Made by a program: the position numbers and the translations under genes
In this document: in pieces, positions 61,711 through 64,000 of the stretch
How positions within the stretch are numbered: position 1 is the stretch's first letter
Layout of the letters: each line of letters starts with the position of its first letter
Notes under the pieces: generated by a model
What the model was told of the DNA's origin: nothing
Database searches by the model: none
The model's input: only the letters and a program-made list of their open reading frames with translations
DNA from: Brevibacillus brevis
GTDB lineage: Bacteria; Bacillota; Bacilli; Brevibacillales; Brevibacillaceae
NCBI RefSeq assembly: GCF_001039275.2
Contig: NZ_CP030117.1
Location: forward strand, 4,372,501 to 4,436,500
DNA length: 64,000 bases
Direction: 5' to 3'

Positions 61711-63165
61711 ATGCGAACGGCCGTCTACATTCGTGTCAGTACGGAGGATCAGGCACGCGAAGGATTTTCGATCCCCGCCCAAAGGGAAAAGCTGCTGGCG
61801 TATGTTCACTCCCAAGGATGGGAAGTCCATGCAGTCTACGCGGATGAAGGCGTGAGTGCCAAAGATACGAATCGCCCCGCACTCGGTCAGCTTCTCCAGG
61901 ATATCCGAACAGGTGAAATCGATGTCGTCCTCGTCTATCGACTTGATCGACTCACTCGCTCTGTCCTTGATCTGTATCAGCTCCTGCAGGAGTTCGATCG
62001 ACATGCGGTACACTTTAAAAGCTGCACAGAGGTATACGATACGACTACGGCAATCGGGCGACTGTTTATTACCTTAGTGGCAGCCCTCGCACAATGGGAA
62101 CGGGAAAACTTGGCAGAACGGGTCAAGCTGGGAATGAGCCAGATGGCAAGAGAACGAAAACGACCAGGAGGACCTGCACCGTATGGATACAATCTGGTGC
62201 GAGGAGCCTTGGTCGTGAATCAAAGGGAAGCTGCTGGCGTACGCAGCATGTTCGAGCGCTATGATCGAGGTGAATCCCCTCGCCAAATCGCTGAATGGGC
62301 GAATCATTCTGGATTGCGCGGGAAAAATGGTGCTTCATGGAGTGCTAGTGCCGTACTTCGCTTGTTAAAAAATCCGGTCTATCATGGTGCGTTGCGCTGG
62401 AATTACACCGACGCTGATCAACAACGCAATGACCCTGAGGAATGGATTGTCGAAGAGGCGACTCACCCCGCTATCATCGATCAGTCATGTTTCTCGCGGG
62501 TGCAGGAGCGGATGAGTGCTCGCGGCACAAGCCATCCTCGCGTTCTGAGCTCCCGCTATCTCTTTTCAGGATTGCTGTACTGCTCGCGTTGCGGTTCCTC
62601 CATGCGTGGGAAAACAACCACAATCACAGGAAAAGGAGAAAAACGTTACACGCACCGCTACTATTTATGTAAAAATAAGCTGGCTGGTACGTGTAATGCT
62701 CCCGCCATACGTGAGGATCGCTTGGAAAAAGCCATTGTGCACGAGCTGATGCAGCATTCGCCTGAGTCAATCGCTGCGTTGAAGGAAGTGTATCAGACTG
62801 TATTACAGGCGAATTCCCGTGCTCCCGCGAAAGAAACCGAGCAACAGCTGCAAATTCGGAGGCAGCGCTGGGAGCAAGCTTATGAAGAGGGATTCCTTAC
62901 TCTCCCTGCCTTACGAGAGAAAATCAGTGCGTTAGAGCTGACTGCAAAAGAACAGGAACGGACTTACTCTTCATTTTCAAAAGAACAGCCGCTTGATCTA
63001 GAAGCGCTTTCCAATTGGAATCTCATTTGGACGCATGCAAATGAAAATGAACGGCGATTTCTCGTATGCACGCTCATCCAACGTGTTGACGCGGAAGCAA
63101 TAGACCACGCTGCCTCTGGTCAGAAAAATCGAGAGGTCTGCCTATATCTGTTGTTATTTCACTAA
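61711..63165 (+). CDS. Large serine recombinase (SpoIVCA/phiC31-integrase type)
   Basis: 484 residues from the ATG after GGGAGGACGGGTG. Resolvase catalytic domain 1-150: [10 protein letters not shown] with nucleophile Ser10, YRLDRLTRS and EREN; recombinase domain about 155-265 ([12 protein letters not shown]); zinc ribbon about 283-345 with CSRCGSSM and CKNKLAGTC; coiled coil about 360-425. Same family as SpoIVCA, which excises skin from sigK. It is intact. Excision by such enzymes needs a directionality factor; none is obvious in the element. Confidence 0.93.
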   Translation: MRTAVYIRVSTEDQAREGFSIPAQREKLLAYVHSQGWEVHAVYADEGVSAKDTNRPALGQLLQDIRTGEIDVVLVYRLDRLTRSVLDLYQLLQEFDRHAVHFKSCTEVYDTTTAIGRLFITLVAALAQWERENLAERVKLGMSQMARERKRPGGPAPYGYNLVRGALVVNQREAAGVRSMFERYDRGESPRQIAEWANHSGLRGKNGASWSASAVLRLLKNPVYHGALRWNYTDADQQRNDPEEWIVEEATHPAIIDQSCFSRVQERMSARGTSHPRVLSSRYLFSGLLYCSRCGSSMRGKTTTITGKGEKRYTHRYYLCKNKLAGTCNAPAIREDRLEKAIVHELMQHSPESIAALKEVYQTVLQANSRAPAKETEQQLQIRRQRWEQAYEEGFLTLPALREKISALELTAKEQERTYSSFSKEQPLDLEALSNWNLIWTHANENERRFLVCTLIQRVDAEAIDHAASGQKNREVCLYLLLFH

Positions 63166-63199
63166 AATTACCCCTGATTTTGCCTGTATGACGACAGGT

Positions 63200-63209
63200 G
63201 GTTCCCCAC
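63200..63209 (+). repeat. attR core
   Basis: GGTTCCCCAC. To its left lies the attP arm ACAGGTGG (63194-63201), to its right the continuing protease frame. Confidence 0.75.
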
Positions 63210-63466
63210 TTGGTTTGGAAAATTCTGTGACAGCGGGGATCATTAGTGCCAAAAACCGCCGCTTACAGGTTGCGAAGCGAATGTACGAAGAAATTTTTCA
63301 GACGGATGCTGCGATTAACCCAGGAAATAGCGGAGGTCCACTCATTAATTTGAATGGGGAAGTCGTTGGTCTCAATGCATTCATCATTCAATCGAGCCAA
63401 TGCTTGGGCTTCGCCATCGGGATTGACGCCCTTAAAATGCAACTGGAGCAATACGTATTTAAGTGA
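63209..63466 (+). pseudogene. 3' part of the split HtrA-like protease (catalytic Ser)
   Basis: 85 codons [18 protein letters not shown] ... with the nucleophile in [10 protein letters not shown] (Ser196 of the joined protein) and the family's [10 protein letters not shown] ending. An ATG at 63188 opens the frame but has no ribosome site, and the fragment alone would lack two thirds of the protease. The codon phase at GGT-TCC-CCA equals that at the left junction, so excision restores the gene without frameshift or residue change (Ser codon TCT or TCC). Confidence 0.88.
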
Positions 63467-63482
63467 GAAGCAAACGATTCAA

Positions 63483-63510
63483 CAAAAAAACCCCGTCTAG
63501 GAGGACGGGG
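63483..63510 (-). terminator. Terminator of the 48-residue gene
   Basis: CCCCGTC and GACGGGG around six bases; minus strand continues TTTTTTTGTT. The stop codon of the gene lies at the stem-loop border. Confidence 0.88.
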
Positions 63511-63643
63511 ATTGCTTCTCTAATGCAATAAGATATACATTTGGACCTTCTGTGTTGATTTGTTCTTCTGCCTGTTTTAATTGTTGCAGCTGAGCGGCCG
63601 TAAGCTGTGCGATAGGCAGTTCACTCAAACGATTCTGTTCCAT
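63497..63643 (-). CDS. 48-residue Gln/Leu-rich small protein
   Basis: Starts at the ATG ten bases after GGAGG (an ATG nine bases earlier abuts the site). One amphipathic helix LTAAQLQQLKQAEEQI and a tail EGPNVYLIALEKQSPSS. A strong terminator marks its end. No family recognised. Confidence 0.65.
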   Translation of the reverse strand: MEQNRLSELPIAQLTAAQLQQLKQAEEQINTEGPNVYLIALEKQSPSS

Positions 63644-63707
63644 ACGCGTCATTCCTCCGTTGTGTCAGACTCACGATCGTAGTCTGCCCAGCTTGGAGAA
63701 TATGTAT

Positions 63708-63989
63708 TTACGCAGTGAGATCAAAAGCTTTGGCAATCGCAGAACACGAACGCTTGCAGAAAACGATGGGCAGCTCGCGATCTTTGGCTTGGTTTTTCAC
63801 CGTTTTGGCCAAGTTGTGATTGACGAAATCAGTCAACACCAAAATCATGTGGATACCAGCCGGAATTTTCACTCCCGTTTGCGAGCTTTTCCGTCCAGTT
63901 ACGTGGTGAATATCCTTGAAGCCTTGCCCTTGCAGAAATTCGATAATATTGCCCAGGCGATCTCCGCCAATTACTAAAATAGATGACAT
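63708..63989 (-). CDS. DUF2325 protein
   Basis: 93 residues starting MSSILVIGGDRLGNI, with a Rossmann-like first strand, and the DUF2325 segments ILVLTDFVNHNLAKTVKNQAK and PIVFCKRSCSAI. Small DUF2325 proteins are widespread in Firmicutes and of unknown function. Upstream sequence is cut by the window end, so the ribosome site cannot be fully judged. Confidence 0.85.
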   Translation of the reverse strand: MSSILVIGGDRLGNIIEFLQGQGFKDIHHVTGRKSSQTGVKIPAGIHMILVLTDFVNHNLAKTVKNQAKDRELPIVFCKRSCSAIAKAFDLTA

Positions 63990-64000
63990 AACTTGTTACC

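Larger units (their letters stand above)
59970..63204. mobile_element. 3,235-bp serine-recombinase element interrupting the protease gene
   Basis: Bounded by GGTTCTCCAC (59965-59974) and GGTTCCCCAC (63200-63209). It carries a YheC/YheD-like gene, an HxlR gene and a large serine recombinase whose stop is 40 bp from the right end, the usual place of an integrase next to its att site. Joining the inner ends gives ACAGGTGGTTCTCCACCTGT, perfect 8-bp arms around TTCT, as expected of attP; the central dinucleotide would be TC at 59968-59969 and 63203-63204. The host gene lies in the same codon phase on both sides. The architecture is that of developmentally excised intervening elements such as skin. 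Confidence 0.85.

Noticed and set aside
59509..63466. Ordinary decay of the protease by an insertion sequence
   Set aside because: There is no DDE transposase or terminal inverted repeat with target duplication; the recombinase is an intact large serine type and the frame is restored exactly at the shared repeat.
1..64000. CRISPR arrays, tRNA or rRNA genes
   Set aside because: No regularly spaced repeats, CCA-ended cloverleafs or rRNA-like stretches were seen on reading both strands.

Overview
The window looks like a chromosomal segment of a Brevibacillus-type, endospore-forming, low-to-mid GC Firmicute. The evidence is the gene content (CodY, CcpA, Spo0M, YtrH/YtrI, a RefZ-like regulator, AcuABC, a bacilliredoxin YtxJ, SLH-domain surface protein), the strong AGGAGG-type ribosome binding sites with frequent TTG/GTG starts, and a gene set that in Bacillus subtilis lies in one neighbourhood (thiI-nifZ, refZ, the GAF-GGDEF gene, rpsD, acuABC, aroA-ccpA, ytxJ, ytrHI). 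The species is inferred, not proven. I see no tRNA, rRNA or CRISPR array.

Layout. 1-5.9 kb: thiI (cut by the window edge) and its cysteine desulfurase, dapF, a DUF84 NTPase, a nucleotidase and small genes. 6-11.6 kb: a short-chain dehydrogenase and three MFS exporters, with an ArsR-like regulator whose upstream region carries ACGTTCA repeats. 11.6-22 kb: a nine-gene minus-strand operon (M81 metallopeptidase, RpiR regulator, complete oligopeptide ABC importer, enolase-superfamily epimerase, S12 serine hydrolase) that reads as a dedicated peptide-scavenging pathway, next to codY. 22-28.9 kb: codY, spo0M, ytrHI, an MFS gene with coupled micro-genes, an M42 aminopeptidase. 29-40 kb: GNAT, flavoprotein, TPM-domain envelope protein, refZ, lipoprotein, MBL hydrolase, diguanylate cyclase and histidine phosphatase. 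40-46.7 kb: SLH/YcdB surface protein with a possible ECF promoter, rpsD with a structured leader, and a class A PBP. 46.8-53 kb: acuABC, a nucleosidase-glutaredoxin fusion, ccpA, csoR-like, aroA. 53-59.3 kb: an extended FtsA-like protein, ytxJ, zinc-finger genes, a strongly structured RNA candidate, YjcZ, an M29 aminopeptidase, PadR.

The most interesting object is at 59.5-63.5 kb. An HtrA-like serine protease gene is split in two, with His and Asp of the triad in one piece and Ser in the other, by about 3,235 bp carrying a large serine recombinase, an HxlR regulator and a YheC/YheD ATP-grasp gene. The two junctions share a 10-bp repeat (one mismatch). Deleting one repeat plus the insert restores a 240-codon frame exactly, and the reconstituted circle junction is a near-perfect dyad (8-bp arms), as expected of an attP site. 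This is the layout of the skin-type elements that are excised from sporulation genes during development, but in a host gene for which I know no such element.

A second candidate novelty is a 211-bp region at 56.5-56.7 kb with 17-bp terminal and 12-bp internal perfect inverted repeats (6S-like architecture, or a MITE). A third is the fusion of an MTA/SAH nucleosidase to a CxxC glutaredoxin domain.
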